Assembly (NCBI RefSeq): GCF_016741935.1 | Contig: NZ_JAERRG010000027.1 | Span: 1-64,000, forward strand | DNA: 64,000 nucleotides | Source of the DNA: Streptomyces endocoffeicus | Lineage (GTDB): Bacteria; Actinomycetota; Actinomycetes; Streptomycetales; Streptomycetaceae | Direction of reading: 5' to 3' | Part shown: positions 10,065-17,892 of the stretch, one piece after another | How the letters are laid out: each line of letters starts with the position of its first letter | Numbering within the stretch: position 1 is the stretch's first letter | The notes under the pieces: model-generated | Databases searched by the model: none | Seen by the model: only the letters and a program-made list of their open reading frames with translations | What the model was told of the DNA's origin: nothing | Program-made: the position numbers and the translations under genes

Positions 10065-10152
10065 CTTCACTCCTTCCAACTTCCCTGGAACGGGCCGGAA
10101 TTCAAGGTAACGAGGGCCCATCGGGAGCGGCAAGGTCGACTATTGAAGTGGC

Positions 10153-10181
10153 GTCCAACCGCGTATTCTCTGCACTTGGAC
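10153..10181. promoter_or_regulatory. StrR-family operator upstream of mbtH
   Basis: The sequence is GTCCAA-N17-TTGGAC, a perfect match to the consensus GTCCAR-N17-TTGGAC that I recall for StrR-like activators of glycopeptide clusters. It lies between mbtH (start 10064, minus) and the response regulator (start 10287, plus). It could drive the NRPS unit, the regulator, or both. Confidence 0.85.
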
Positions 10182-10286
10182 AACGGGTGAAACCCCGCGG
10201 AAACCGGAGCCGGGGCATTCTGGATCCCGTTGTCCAGGGGGCAGGGCCGAGCAGGGCCGGTTGGACAGACCGAGGAGGGGGAGCGG

Positions 10287-10940
10287 GTGCGCGTGCTCGT
10301 GGTGGAGGACGACCAGGAAATGGCGCAGGCGGTGGCCGTCGGCTTACGGCGGGCGCAGATGGCCGTCGATGTGGCGTTCGACGGGGAGAGCGGTCTTGAG
10401 CGGGCGCTGCTCAGTGACTACGACGTGATCGTGCTGGACCGGGATCTGCCCGGGATGCACGGCGATGAGATCTGCTCCGAGCTGATCGCGTCCGGCTGCC
10501 GCAGCCGGGTGTTGATGCTGACCGCGGCGGCCTCCGCGGAGGATCTGGTCGACGGGCTCAATCTGGGGGCCGATGACTATCTCGCGAAGCCGTTCGACTT
10601 CCCGGTGCTGATCGCCCGGATCGGCGCGCTGGCGCGGCGGGCGCATCCGGCCGTGCCGCCGGTGGTGCACCACGGCGACCTGGTGGTGGACACGGCGCGC
10701 CGCAAGGCCGCCCGGGCGGGCCGGCCGCTGGAGCTGGCGCCGAAGGAGTTCGGCGTGCTGGAGCTGCTGCTGTCGGCCAAGGGGCGGGCGGTGTCGGCGG
10801 AGGAGCTGCTGGAGCGGGTGTGGGACGAGGCGGCCGATCCGTTCACCAGCGCCGTGAAGATCACCATCAGCCGGCTGCGGGCCAAGCTGGGCGATCCGCC
10901 GGTGATCGAGACCGTCGCCAAGCGCGGCTACCGGATCTGA
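10287..10940 (+). CDS. OmpR-family response regulator
   Basis: This 217-aa regulator has a receiver domain (acidic pair after VLVVED, phospho-acceptor Asp in IVLDRDLPG, Lys in ADDYLAKPF) and a C-terminal winged helix (about residues 125-217). It is followed 8 bp later by its histidine kinase, like the VanRS-type pair of glycopeptide clusters, where such systems control resistance or production. The GTG at 10287 has a GAGGAGGGGGAG leader. It contains a TTA leucine codon (10344-10346, in VGLRRAQ), which in Streptomyces ties translation to the bldA tRNA. No van resistance genes are visible in this window. Confidence 0.93.
   Translation: MRVLVVEDDQEMAQAVAVGLRRAQMAVDVAFDGESGLERALLSDYDVIVLDRDLPGMHGDEICSELIASGCRSRVLMLTAAASAEDLVDGLNLGADDYLAKPFDFPVLIARIGALARRAHPAVPPVVHHGDLVVDTARRKAARAGRPLELAPKEFGVLELLLSAKGRAVSAEELLERVWDEAADPFTSAVKITISRLRAKLGDPPVIETVAKRGYRI
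10344..10346 (+). promoter_or_regulatory. TTA (bldA) codon in response regulator
   Basis: This is an in-frame TTA leucine codon about 20 codons from the start. TTA is decoded only by the developmentally controlled bldA tRNA in Streptomyces. The StrR and LmbU regulators of this window also carry one. Confidence 0.9.
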
Positions 10941-10948
10941 GGCCGCCG

Positions 10949-11011
10949 ATGTCTCCGCTGTCCCGGCTCATGTCCCCGCTGTCCCGGCTCATGTCTCCGC
11001 TGTCCCGGCTC
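10949..11011 (+). repeat. 21-bp tandem repeat, three copies, at the kinase start
   Basis: Three copies of a 21-bp unit encode MSPLSRL three times in phase, each copy beginning with a possible start codon. The copies differ only at silent positions. Confidence 0.95.
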
Positions 11012-12367
11012 ACCGCCCGGCTCGCGCGTTCGCCACTGCCACGGCGTACGGTCCGGCTGAAGCTGACCCTGCTGTACGGGGCGCTGTTCCTGCTCTCGGG
11101 GGCGGCGCTGCTGACGATCACGTATCTGCTGGTGCTGGGCTCCAACGGCGGTTCGCTCTCCGGCGGGCAGCAGGCGCCGGACGGTGGTGGGCCGCGGGCG
11201 GGCGGGACCGGCGGCCACTCCCCGCCGGTGCCGCCGCCGCGGGGGCGCATCGGGGAGAGCACCCGCGATGTCCTCCCGGCCGCGGCGCGGGAGATCATGG
11301 AGCTGCAGCGGGACGCCGTGCTGCACGACCTGCTGGTGCAGTCCGCCATCGCGCTCGGGCTGATGTCGGTCATCTCGATCGCGCTGGGCTGGGTGGTCTC
11401 GGGGCGGATACTGCGCCCGCTGCGTACGGTCATCGGCGCCGCCCGGGAGATCTCGGCGACCAGCCTGCATCAGCGCCTCGCCCTCGAGGGCCCGCGCGAT
11501 GAACTCAAGGAGCTGGGCGACACGTTCGACGGTCTGCTCGGCCGGCTGGAGACGTCGTTCGAGGCACAGCGGCGGTTCGTCGCCAACGCCTCGCATGAGC
11601 TGCGCACTCCCCTCGCCCGGCAGCGGACGCTGGGGCAGCTCGCCCTGTCGGACCCCGACGCGGACGTGGCATCGCTGCGCGCGGCGCACGAACGGATCCT
11701 CGCCGCGGGCGCCCAGCAGGAGCGCATGATCGAGGCGCTGCTGACCCTGGCCCGTAGCCACGCGGGGATCGAGGTGCGGCGGCCGTTCGACCTGGACCGG
11801 CTGGCGCGGGAGGTCGTGGCGGCCCGCCGGACGGATGCGGAGCAGTGGCGGGTCACGCCGCGCTGTGCGCTCACGGCCACGGTCGCGGCGGGCCACCGGC
11901 CGCTGGCCGAACGGCTCGTCATCAACCTGGTGGACAACGCGCTGCGGCACAACGAGCCGTACGGCTGGGTGGAGGTGGCCACGGTGGACGAGCCCGGCCG
12001 GGCCGTCCTGACCGTGGCCAACTCCGGTCCGGTGGTGCCGCCGAGCGCGCTGGACCAGATGTTCCAGCCGTTCCAGCGGCTCGGCGACCCGCGGACCAAC
12101 AAGGACGGCCTGGGCCTGGGGCTGTCGATCGTGCAGGCCATCGCGGTGGCGCATGACGCCACGCTCGCCGTGGAGGCCCGCCCGGAGGGGGGCCTCGTCT
12201 TCACGATCGGCTTTCCGCACCCGCCAGTCCACCGGCAAGAGCCGCCACCGAGCCACCGGCAGGAAGCACCACCGGACCACCGGCCGGGATCGCCAACGGC
12301 TCACCGGCAGGAACCGCCACCCGCCCACCGCCCGGGACCGCCACCCCAGCGGCGAGGGGAGCGGTGA
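10949..12367 (+). CDS. Sensor histidine kinase
   Basis: This 472-aa kinase has two membrane segments (about residues 37-60 and 130-155) flanking a short Gly/Pro-rich external loop. HAMP, the H-box SHELRTPLARQR, an N-box (NLVDNALRHNE) and a G-box (KDGLGLGLSI) follow. It pairs with the response regulator upstream. The N-terminus is three tandem copies of MSPLSRL (10949-11011), so any of three ATGs could start translation. The last 45 residues are a His/Pro-rich repeat tail that overlaps the convergent hydrolase gene by 167 bp. By analogy with VanS it may sense the cell-wall effect of the product; that is inference. Confidence 0.92.
   Translation: MSPLSRLMSPLSRLMSPLSRLTARLARSPLPRRTVRLKLTLLYGALFLLSGAALLTITYLLVLGSNGGSLSGGQQAPDGGGPRAGGTGGHSPPVPPPRGRIGESTRDVLPAAAREIMELQRDAVLHDLLVQSAIALGLMSVISIALGWVVSGRILRPLRTVIGAAREISATSLHQRLALEGPRDELKELGDTFDGLLGRLETSFEAQRRFVANASHELRTPLARQRTLGQLALSDPDADVASLRAAHERILAAGAQQERMIEALLTLARSHAGIEVRRPFDLDRLAREVVAARRTDAEQWRVTPRCALTATVAAGHRPLAERLVINLVDNALRHNEPYGWVEVATVDEPGRAVLTVANSGPVVPPSALDQMFQPFQRLGDPRTNKDGLGLGLSIVQAIAVAHDATLAVEARPEGGLVFTIGFPHPPVHRQEPPPSHRQEAPPDHRPGSPTAHRQEPPPAHRPGPPPQRRGER
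12201..12367. repeat. Convergent coding overlap made of degenerate repeats
   Basis: This 167-bp stretch codes on both strands. On the plus strand it encodes the HRQEPPP/HRPGPPP-type tail of the kinase. On the minus strand it encodes the VPAGGP-type tail of the hydrolase. It consists of imperfect repeats of a roughly 27-30 bp unit in multiples of three, so both frames stay open. Confidence 0.8.
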
Positions 12368-13157
12368 AGAAGTCGACGAGCGCGGCGTTCACCGCGGCCG
12401 GCTTCTCCAGATAGCCGTAGTGTCCGCAGCCGGGGATCTCGGTGTAGCGGGCGCCCGGGATGGCGTCGGCGACCTCCCTGGTGAGCTGCGGCCGTACGAT
12501 CAGGTCGTGCTCGAAGCCCAGGACCAGGCACGGGCAGCGGATGGCCGCGTACGCGGGCAGCCGGTTGGGGATCAGTTGCAGGCCGAGCTGACCGCGGACC
12601 GAGGCCAGGTCGATGGCGGAGATCTCGAAGATGTCCAGCCAGTCCCGCAGCCGTTGCTCATCGGCCAGGGTCTGCGGGGACAGGCTCTGCAGCGCGTTGA
12701 CATAGGCGGCGTAGCGGGGCGGCAGCTTGACCCCGCTGTCGGCCAGGTCCATCTCCGCGATCGCCTGGGCGGTGGCGAAGGTGTCGGCCCGGCCGCTGGT
12801 CGCCATCAGCACGGCCGACCGGACGAGTTCGGGCCGGGCCAGGAGCAGCTCCTGGACGATGATGCCGCCCAGGGAGAAGCCCACGACCCGGCACGGGCCC
12901 GCGCCGAGGTGCTCGATGAGGCCCGCGATGTCCGCCGCCATGTCGTCGAGGGTGAAGCCCTCGGCGCAGGGGTCGCTCGGCGGGATCCCGCGGTTGTCCA
13001 CGGTGATCACCTTGAAGCCGGCCGCCTTGAGCGCGGGCACCTGGTGGGTGCGCCACATCCGGCCGGGGGCCCCGGTGCCGGTCACCATGACGACCGGGTC
13101 CCCCGTCCCGTGCTCCTCGTAGTTCAGCTGGATCCCGTTGATCCGGACGACAGGCAT
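12201..13157 (-). CDS. Alpha/beta hydrolase of the peptide cluster
   Basis: This 318-aa hydrolase has a full triad: nucleophile Ser in GFSLGG, Asp in GFEHDLIV and His in GCGHYGY. It starts 2 bp after the halogenase stop and shares its transcription unit. Glycopeptide clusters contain a comparable hydrolase (Bhp) that releases beta-hydroxytyrosine from a carrier protein. The Tyr/beta-hydroxytyrosine A-domain codes make that role possible, but no partner NRPS or P450 is in view. A normal hydrolase would end near residue 270. The remaining roughly 50 residues are Ala/Gly/Pro/Val repeats (such as VAVPAGEPLAIPAGG) read from the opposite strand of the kinase tail. That extension looks acquired. Confidence 0.85.
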   Translation of the reverse strand: MPVVRINGIQLNYEEHGTGDPVVMVTGTGAPGRMWRTHQVPALKAAGFKVITVDNRGIPPSDPCAEGFTLDDMAADIAGLIEHLGAGPCRVVGFSLGGIIVQELLLARPELVRSAVLMATSGRADTFATAQAIAEMDLADSGVKLPPRYAAYVNALQSLSPQTLADEQRLRDWLDIFEISAIDLASVRGQLGLQLIPNRLPAYAAIRCPCLVLGFEHDLIVRPQLTREVADAIPGARYTEIPGCGHYGYLEKPAAVNAALVDFFTAPLAAGVAVPGGGRVAVPAGEPLAIPAGGPVVLPAGGSVAALAGGLAGAESRS

Positions 13158-13159
13158 CG

Positions 13160-14653
13160 TCAGGCCGGCCCCGGCTGCCAGAGCATGCCGTCGTCGGAGG
13201 TGATGAGCCCGCCGGGGAACATCGGCACATCGGGGCCGAGGTCCTCGCCGAGGAAGGCCCGGCTCTGCACCTGCGCGCCCTCCTGCATCGCCTGGCGCAC
13301 CGCGGAGGAGCGGAACAGCGGCGTCATGTTCCCCTCGGCGTCGGCGGACATCTCGTCGATGGCGGAGACGAACTCGGCGGACTTGGACTTCATGCGCAGC
13401 GCGGCCGACTCGGCCCCGTCGAGGTCGAACTCCGAGGACGACACGCCCGCCACCAGCTCGACGAACGACTCCAGCTCGGTGTGCTGGTTGCGGGTGACCT
13501 TCTTCGCCGACCAGAAGTAGGAGTTCTCGTCGACGTGCATGTCGTAGAAGGACATCAGGAACTCGTAGAAGACGCCGTACTCCCGGCGGTAGCGGGCCTC
13601 GAACTCGGTGAACGCCGCCTCCTCGGAGACGATCCCGGCCAGGCTGCTGCTGATCGAGCGGGCCGCCAGCAGGGCGCTGTAGGTGGCCAGGTGGACACCG
13701 GAGGAGAAGACCGGGTCGACGAAGCAGGCGGCGTCGCCGATGAGCACGAGGCCGGGCCGCCAGAACGTGGTCTGGTGGTACGAGTAGTCCTTGCGCACCC
13801 GCAGCTGGCCGTACTGGCCCTCCGTCACCCGGGTGGCGTCCGACAGATACTCCTTGATGAGCGGGCATTCGTCGATGAGCGCCAGCAGGGCCCGCTCCGG
13901 ATCGCCCTGGATCTTGTCGGCGTTCTCCCTCCGGACGACCGCGCCGACGCTGGTGAGGTCCGGGGTGAGCGGGATGTACCAGAACCAGCCGCTCTCGAAC
14001 GCCACGGACAGGATGTTGCCCGAGTTGGGGGCGGGCAGCCGCTTGCCGCCCTCGAAGTAGCCGAACAGCGCGAGGCTGCGGAAGAACTGCGAGTACTCCC
14101 GGGTGCCGCCCACCCGCTTGTGCAGCCGGCTGCCGTTGCCCGACGCGTCCACGACGTACGTGGCGTGCACCTCGTGCTCGGTGCCGTCCGCGTCGGTGTA
14201 CCGCACGCCGGTGACCCGCTCACCGTCCTCGAGCACATCGGAGACCGACACCCGGAAGCGCACCTCCGCGCCCTTCTCCACCGCGTGTTCCAGCAGGATG
14301 TTGTCGAACTTCGAGCGCTCGACCTGGTACGCGTGCGAGGTGGCACCCGCGATCTTCGGGGACACCGAGAAGGAGAACGTCCACGGCTCGGTGTTGGCAC
14401 CCCAGCGGAACGTGCCGCCCTTCTTCGGGGTGAACCCGGCCGCGGCCAGCTTCTCCGCCACTCCGGTCATCCGGCAGACGCCGTGGATCGTGGACGGCAG
14501 CAGCGACTCGCCGATCTGATACCGCGGAAACGTCTCCTTCTCCAGAATCAGGACCCGGTGGCCCCGCATGGCGACGAGCGCGGCCAGCGTCGACCCACCG
14601 GGACCGCCCCCGACCACCACGACGTCGTACTGCTCACGACCCTCACTGCTCAT
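13160..14653 (-). CDS. FAD-dependent halogenase, glycopeptide type
   Basis: This 497-aa flavoprotein has the FAD-binding GGGPGGS at its N-terminus, the PRYQIGESLLPST motif and GDAACFVDPVFSSGVHLA. These match closely, from memory, the chlorinating enzymes of the balhimycin/vancomycin group, which act on Tyr or Hpg residues of the carrier-bound peptide. The classical WxWxIP halogenase motif appears as GWFWYIPL. It lies between dpgC and the alpha/beta hydrolase (2-bp gap). The ATG at 14653 has an AGGAGGGGGAAG site. It predicts at least one chlorine in the product; position and number cannot be read from this gene. Confidence 0.95.
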   Translation of the reverse strand: MSSEGREQYDVVVVGGGPGGSTLAALVAMRGHRVLILEKETFPRYQIGESLLPSTIHGVCRMTGVAEKLAAAGFTPKKGGTFRWGANTEPWTFSFSVSPKIAGATSHAYQVERSKFDNILLEHAVEKGAEVRFRVSVSDVLEDGERVTGVRYTDADGTEHEVHATYVVDASGNGSRLHKRVGGTREYSQFFRSLALFGYFEGGKRLPAPNSGNILSVAFESGWFWYIPLTPDLTSVGAVVRRENADKIQGDPERALLALIDECPLIKEYLSDATRVTEGQYGQLRVRKDYSYHQTTFWRPGLVLIGDAACFVDPVFSSGVHLATYSALLAARSISSSLAGIVSEEAAFTEFEARYRREYGVFYEFLMSFYDMHVDENSYFWSAKKVTRNQHTELESFVELVAGVSSSEFDLDGAESAALRMKSKSAEFVSAIDEMSADAEGNMTPLFRSSAVRQAMQEGAQVQSRAFLGEDLGPDVPMFPGGLITSDDGMLWQPGPA

Positions 14654-14677
14654 TGCTTCCCCCTCCTGGCGTTCATT

Positions 14678-14740
14678 GCTCTTCTCGCTCTTCTCGCTCT
14701 TCTCGCACTTCTCGCACTTCTCGCGCTACTCGCTCTTCTC
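14678..14740. repeat. 9-bp repeat, seven copies, in the halogenase leader
   Basis: Seven tandem 9-bp units (four GCTCTTCTC, two GCACTTCTC, one GCGCTACTC on the plus strand) fill the 113-bp gap between dpgC and the halogenase. On the coding strand they read GAGAAGAGC, a purine-rich tract 25 bp before the halogenase start. Confidence 0.95.
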
Positions 14741-14766
14741 GGTGGCGCACCGGGGCGCGGCCGCGG

Positions 14767-16044
14767 TCATGCGCCCTGCCCCGCGAACCGGCCGACCTTG
14801 CCGATGACGTCCTCGCCGTACAGGCGCAGGGCCTGCTGCAGCGCGAACTCGGCCATATAGCGGCGGAACTCCTCGACCGGTTCCTCGGCCCCGCCCAGCA
14901 TCCGCCGGTTGGGCACGACCGCCGGGCCGCCGAGCCGTTCCACGGCGCCGGCCACGGCCGTGTCCATCTCCTCCGGCTCGACCACCTCGTCGATCAGCAG
15001 CCGGGCGTCGGGCTCGGTGGCCCGGATCCGGCGGCCCTGGAGGATGACCTGCCGGGAGATCCGGGGTCCGGTGTGCCGGCCGAGCCGGAAGTTCGCGGCC
15101 CCCGGCACGATGCCCTCCCGGGCCGCGGGCAGGCTCAGGTAGGCGTCCGACGCGGCGAGCACATGGTCGAAGACGAGCAGCAGCTGGGTGCCGCCGCCGA
15201 TGGCGAACGTGTCGACGGCCGCGACCCACGGCTTTTCGACCGTCGGGGAGTGCCAGGGCGCGGTGTCGGTGCGCACTCCCCTGACCAGCTTGTGGATATA
15301 GCCCAGCTCGCGGCGGAGCAGAAAGCCGACCAGCGAAATGGCCCCGGCGTGCAGGCTCTTGAGGTTGATGCCCGCGCTGAACACCCGCCGGCCCCGGTAG
15401 CGGGGATGGCTCATCGGGCCGCCGCGCACCACCCCGACCCTCACCTCCGGGTCGAGCAGCGCGAGGTCGACGGCGGTCTCCATGTCGTCGACCTGCTGCT
15501 CGTCCTCCGCGTTCAGGCAGTCGTCCCGGCACATCGTCAGATACGCCGCGCCGTCGCACCGCTCCATCCTTACGGACGTCGTCTCGAGAACACCGGTCCT
15601 CGTGAACTCCGGCAGCAGCCGCAGCGCCCGCGGCGTCGGCCGCAGCATCGCGTCGAGCAGATGCGGCCCGGACCGGGGCGAGCCCAGCACGGCGCGCAGG
15701 AAGATGCCCTGATCGATCTCGTACCCCTCCTTGTCCGCCTGCCGCCGGGCGCGGTCGGCCGCGAGCCGCCCGGCCGTGGGCAGCAGCGCGGGGAAGGCGG
15801 CCGCGGCGGCGCCGACGAGTTCGGCGATGCGGAGCTCGTCGGCGCCGCCGCTGGTGAGGTGGTCGTACACGGCGTCGGCGTGGGTGTGCAGATAGCGCGT
15901 CCGCAGCGCCCGGGCGGTGTCCTTGGCCGCGGCGAGCTCGGCCCGCTCCTCAGGTCCCCGGGCGCCGGGCTCGGGCAGTTTCGCCACCAGTTCGTCGACG
16001 CGGTGGGCCGCCTGCCGCAGCTCCGGCCAGAGCGGGACGGTCAT
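14767..16044 (-). CDS. dpgC: DpgC, cofactor-free dioxygenase of Dpg synthesis
   Basis: This 425-aa enzyme has the usual length for DpgC. It has an N-terminal helical region and a C-terminal crotonase fold (residues about 190-400) with an oxyanion-hole region around INLKSLHAGAI and AIGGGTQLLL. DpgC converts 3,5-dihydroxyphenylacetyl-CoA to 3,5-dihydroxyphenylglyoxylate with O2 and no cofactor. HpgT then transaminates the product to Dpg. The start at 16044 has a GGAGG site. An earlier ATG at 16064, created by a 20-bp duplication, opens a frame that stops after seven codons. It is fourth in the hpgT-dpgA-dpgB-dpgC order. Confidence 0.95.
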   Translation of the reverse strand: MTVPLWPELRQAAHRVDELVAKLPEPGARGPEERAELAAAKDTARALRTRYLHTHADAVYDHLTSGGADELRIAELVGAAAAAFPALLPTAGRLAADRARRQADKEGYEIDQGIFLRAVLGSPRSGPHLLDAMLRPTPRALRLLPEFTRTGVLETTSVRMERCDGAAYLTMCRDDCLNAEDEQQVDDMETAVDLALLDPEVRVGVVRGGPMSHPRYRGRRVFSAGINLKSLHAGAISLVGFLLRRELGYIHKLVRGVRTDTAPWHSPTVEKPWVAAVDTFAIGGGTQLLLVFDHVLAASDAYLSLPAAREGIVPGAANFRLGRHTGPRISRQVILQGRRIRATEPDARLLIDEVVEPEEMDTAVAGAVERLGGPAVVPNRRMLGGAEEPVEEFRRYMAEFALQQALRLYGEDVIGKVGRFAGQGA

Positions 16045-16073
16045 GACGCCTCCACCACGGTCATGACGCCTCC
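16037..16073. repeat. 20-bp tandem duplication at the dpgB/dpgC junction
   Basis: Two imperfect-ended copies of a 20-bp unit containing GTCATGACGCCTCC lie across the dpgB stop. An ancestral ATGA stop/start overlap appears to have been duplicated. dpgB now ends in one copy and dpgC starts in the other, 16 bp away. Confidence 0.85.
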
Positions 16074-16720
16074 CCCACCGGCCGCCGCAACACCCGGTCG
16101 CAGGCGGCCAGATGGGGGCCGAGGGCGTCCTCGAAGCTGGTCGTCGCGGCGTCGAAGAGCAGCTGCCGGCGGATCGCGATCTCCTTCCCGGCCAGCCCGC
16201 TGACCAGCCCGGCGGCGGCCGCGATCGCACCGGCCGGGTCGTCGGCCAGCTCGTCGGCCACGCCGAGCGCGAGCGCCTCGGGGGCCTCGATGGGCGCGCC
16301 GAACAGCAGCGCCCGGCGGACCCGCGCGGGTCCGGCCAGCTGGACGAGCCGGTAGCCGGCCATGCCGGGCCAGGTCGCCGTGGTGTCGCCGTGGACGAGC
16401 AGCCGGGTGCCCGGGGTGACCACCCGGATGTCGCAGACGAGGAAGGCGTCCAGGGCCGCGCCGCCGCAGTCGCCCGAGGCCACCGCGACGGTGGCCCGGG
16501 GCAGCCGCTCCAGGCGGCGCAGTGTCCGCTCCCACTTGCTGACGCGCATCACATCGAGGTCGCCGGGCCAGTCCGCCGCCGGGGCCCCGCCGGCCTGTAC
16601 AGCGACGACTCCGCGGCCGGGGCGGTCCTCGGCCTTCTCGCACACGGCCTGTACGGCGTTCACGGTCGCGGCGGTCGGCGGCTCGGCCCCGTCGATCGCC
16701 ACGGTCAGCAGTTCTTCCAT
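16061..16720 (-). CDS. dpgB: DpgB, enoyl-CoA hydratase-like helper of DpgA
   Basis: This 219-aa crotonase-fold protein is short, as DpgB proteins are. DpgB raises DpgA activity and helps dehydrate and aromatize the tetraketide from four malonyl-CoA to 3,5-dihydroxyphenylacetyl-CoA. Visible crotonase features are VAVASGDCGGAALDAFLVCDI and GDTTATWPGMAGYRL. The ATG at 16720 (GGAGG site) is preferred over the GTG at 16741, which overlaps dpgA. The usual fourth gene, dpgD, another hydratase, is not present; a housekeeping crotonase or DpgB alone must suffice. Confidence 0.9.
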   Translation of the reverse strand: MEELLTVAIDGAEPPTAATVNAVQAVCEKAEDRPGRGVVAVQAGGAPAADWPGDLDVMRVSKWERTLRRLERLPRATVAVASGDCGGAALDAFLVCDIRVVTPGTRLLVHGDTTATWPGMAGYRLVQLAGPARVRRALLFGAPIEAPEALALGVADELADDPAGAIAAAAGLVSGLAGKEIAIRRQLLFDAATTSFEDALGPHLAACDRVLRRPVGEAS

Positions 16721-16734
16721 GACACCCTCCGCGC

Positions 16735-17892
16735 TCACCACTGGACCAGCGCCGTCTCGATCGTGGAACCGGGCCCCATGGTCATCAGCACGCCGTACTC
16801 ACCCGGTTCGGCGACTCCCTCGTCCAGGAGCCGTTCGTAGGAGAACAGGAACGAGCCGCTGGACACGTTGCCGTAGTCGCGCAGCACACCGACGGTGTGC
16901 CGGACGTCGTACCGGGTGAGCCCCAGGTTGACGACGACGGCGTCGATGACCTTCTTGCCGCCCGAGTGCACCAGCCAGTGGGAGATGTCGCCGCGGCGCA
17001 GCCCGGTGTCCGCCAGCAGCCGGTCCACGACCAGTTCGGCGTGGGCGCCGACCACATACGGGATCTGCGGGTCCAGGTAGAAGCTGAAGCGGCCCTGCTC
17101 GCGGTCCCAGTCGTAGCGCATGGCGTCGGACGCGTCCGGGATGATGCAGCTGGCGAACTTGAGGATGCGCGGCCCCTCGGGGTCGGCCACGCCGTCCGGT
17201 CCTGAGCGGAGCGCGATCGCGCTCGCGCCGTCCCCGAAGAGGCTGTTCACGACGGCGGTGCGCATCGTGGAGTCGATCGCGTACGCGGCGGAGCAGGCTT
17301 CGGCGCAGAGCACGACGGCGAGTTCGCCGGGGTGGGCGGCGGTCCAGCCCGCGACCACGCCCAGGGCGTTCAGCCCGGCGTTGCAGCCCATGCCCACGAT
17401 GTCGGAGCGGCTGCAGTGCCGGTCGATGCCGAGCTCCTTGATGAGCAGGGCGCTCAGCCCCGGGGTGAGCAGTCCGGTGGAGGTCACGCAGCACAGGTGG
17501 CGCAGCTCGGCCAGCTCGGCGCCGGCCCGCTTGAGGCAGGCGCGCAGCGCCTCGGCGCCCATCTCGATGGCCTTGGCCTTGTGCTTGTCGAGCAGGTCGC
17601 CCTGCGGTTCGGGGACGCGGCCGCCCTTGCCGTCCGGCGGCGGGAGCGTCAGATGGCGGCGGTCGATGGCGCTGTTGAGAAAGACCGAACGGATCTTGGG
17701 GTCGGTGATCTCGAAGGCGTCGAGCACCTCCTGCTGGGTGTACGACGTGGATGTCACCGCCGTCCCCACGCCCAGGGCGCGGGGCCGTAACTCGGCTGCC
17801 AGGGTCATCGGAAGGTCCACCCCCACATACGCGGCTTGCTCCGGGGCCGGCGACCGCGACTCAGTCCGGACACGTTGCCTCACCTTTCTCAC
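16735..17892 (-). CDS. dpgA: DpgA, type III polyketide synthase
   Basis: This chalcone-synthase-fold enzyme condenses four malonyl-CoA toward 3,5-dihydroxyphenylacetyl-CoA. The catalytic Cys is in GMGCNAGLNAL, the His in LVHSGGKK and the Asn in RDYGNVSSGS. DIVGMGCNA and the IRSVFLNSAIDRR block match DpgA rather than plant-like synthases. The frame from the GTG at 17892, overlapping the hpgT stop, gives 385 aa. An ATG at 17808 or GTG at 17826 would remove an Arg-rich leader and give a length nearer the family, so the start is uncertain. Confidence 0.95.
   Translation of the reverse strand: MRKVRQRVRTESRSPAPEQAAYVGVDLPMTLAAELRPRALGVGTAVTSTSYTQQEVLDAFEITDPKIRSVFLNSAIDRRHLTLPPPDGKGGRVPEPQGDLLDKHKAKAIEMGAEALRACLKRAGAELAELRHLCCVTSTGLLTPGLSALLIKELGIDRHCSRSDIVGMGCNAGLNALGVVAGWTAAHPGELAVVLCAEACSAAYAIDSTMRTAVVNSLFGDGASAIALRSGPDGVADPEGPRILKFASCIIPDASDAMRYDWDREQGRFSFYLDPQIPYVVGAHAELVVDRLLADTGLRRGDISHWLVHSGGKKVIDAVVVNLGLTRYDVRHTVGVLRDYGNVSSGSFLFSYERLLDEGVAEPGEYGVLMTMGPGSTIETALVQW

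Noticed and set aside
10232..10266. GTCCAG...TTGGAC just upstream of the response regulator, resembling another StrR box
   Set aside because: The spacing is 23 rather than 17 bp and the interior is a 10-bp repeat. Without evidence I do not count it as a site.
14678..14740. Possible CRISPR-like array
   Set aside because: The 9-bp units are directly tandem with no spacers, so it is a simple repeat.
16061..16741. DpgD identity for the 219-aa crotonase-like protein
   Set aside because: Its short length, divergent motifs and position directly after dpgA fit DpgB. A separate DpgD is not seen.
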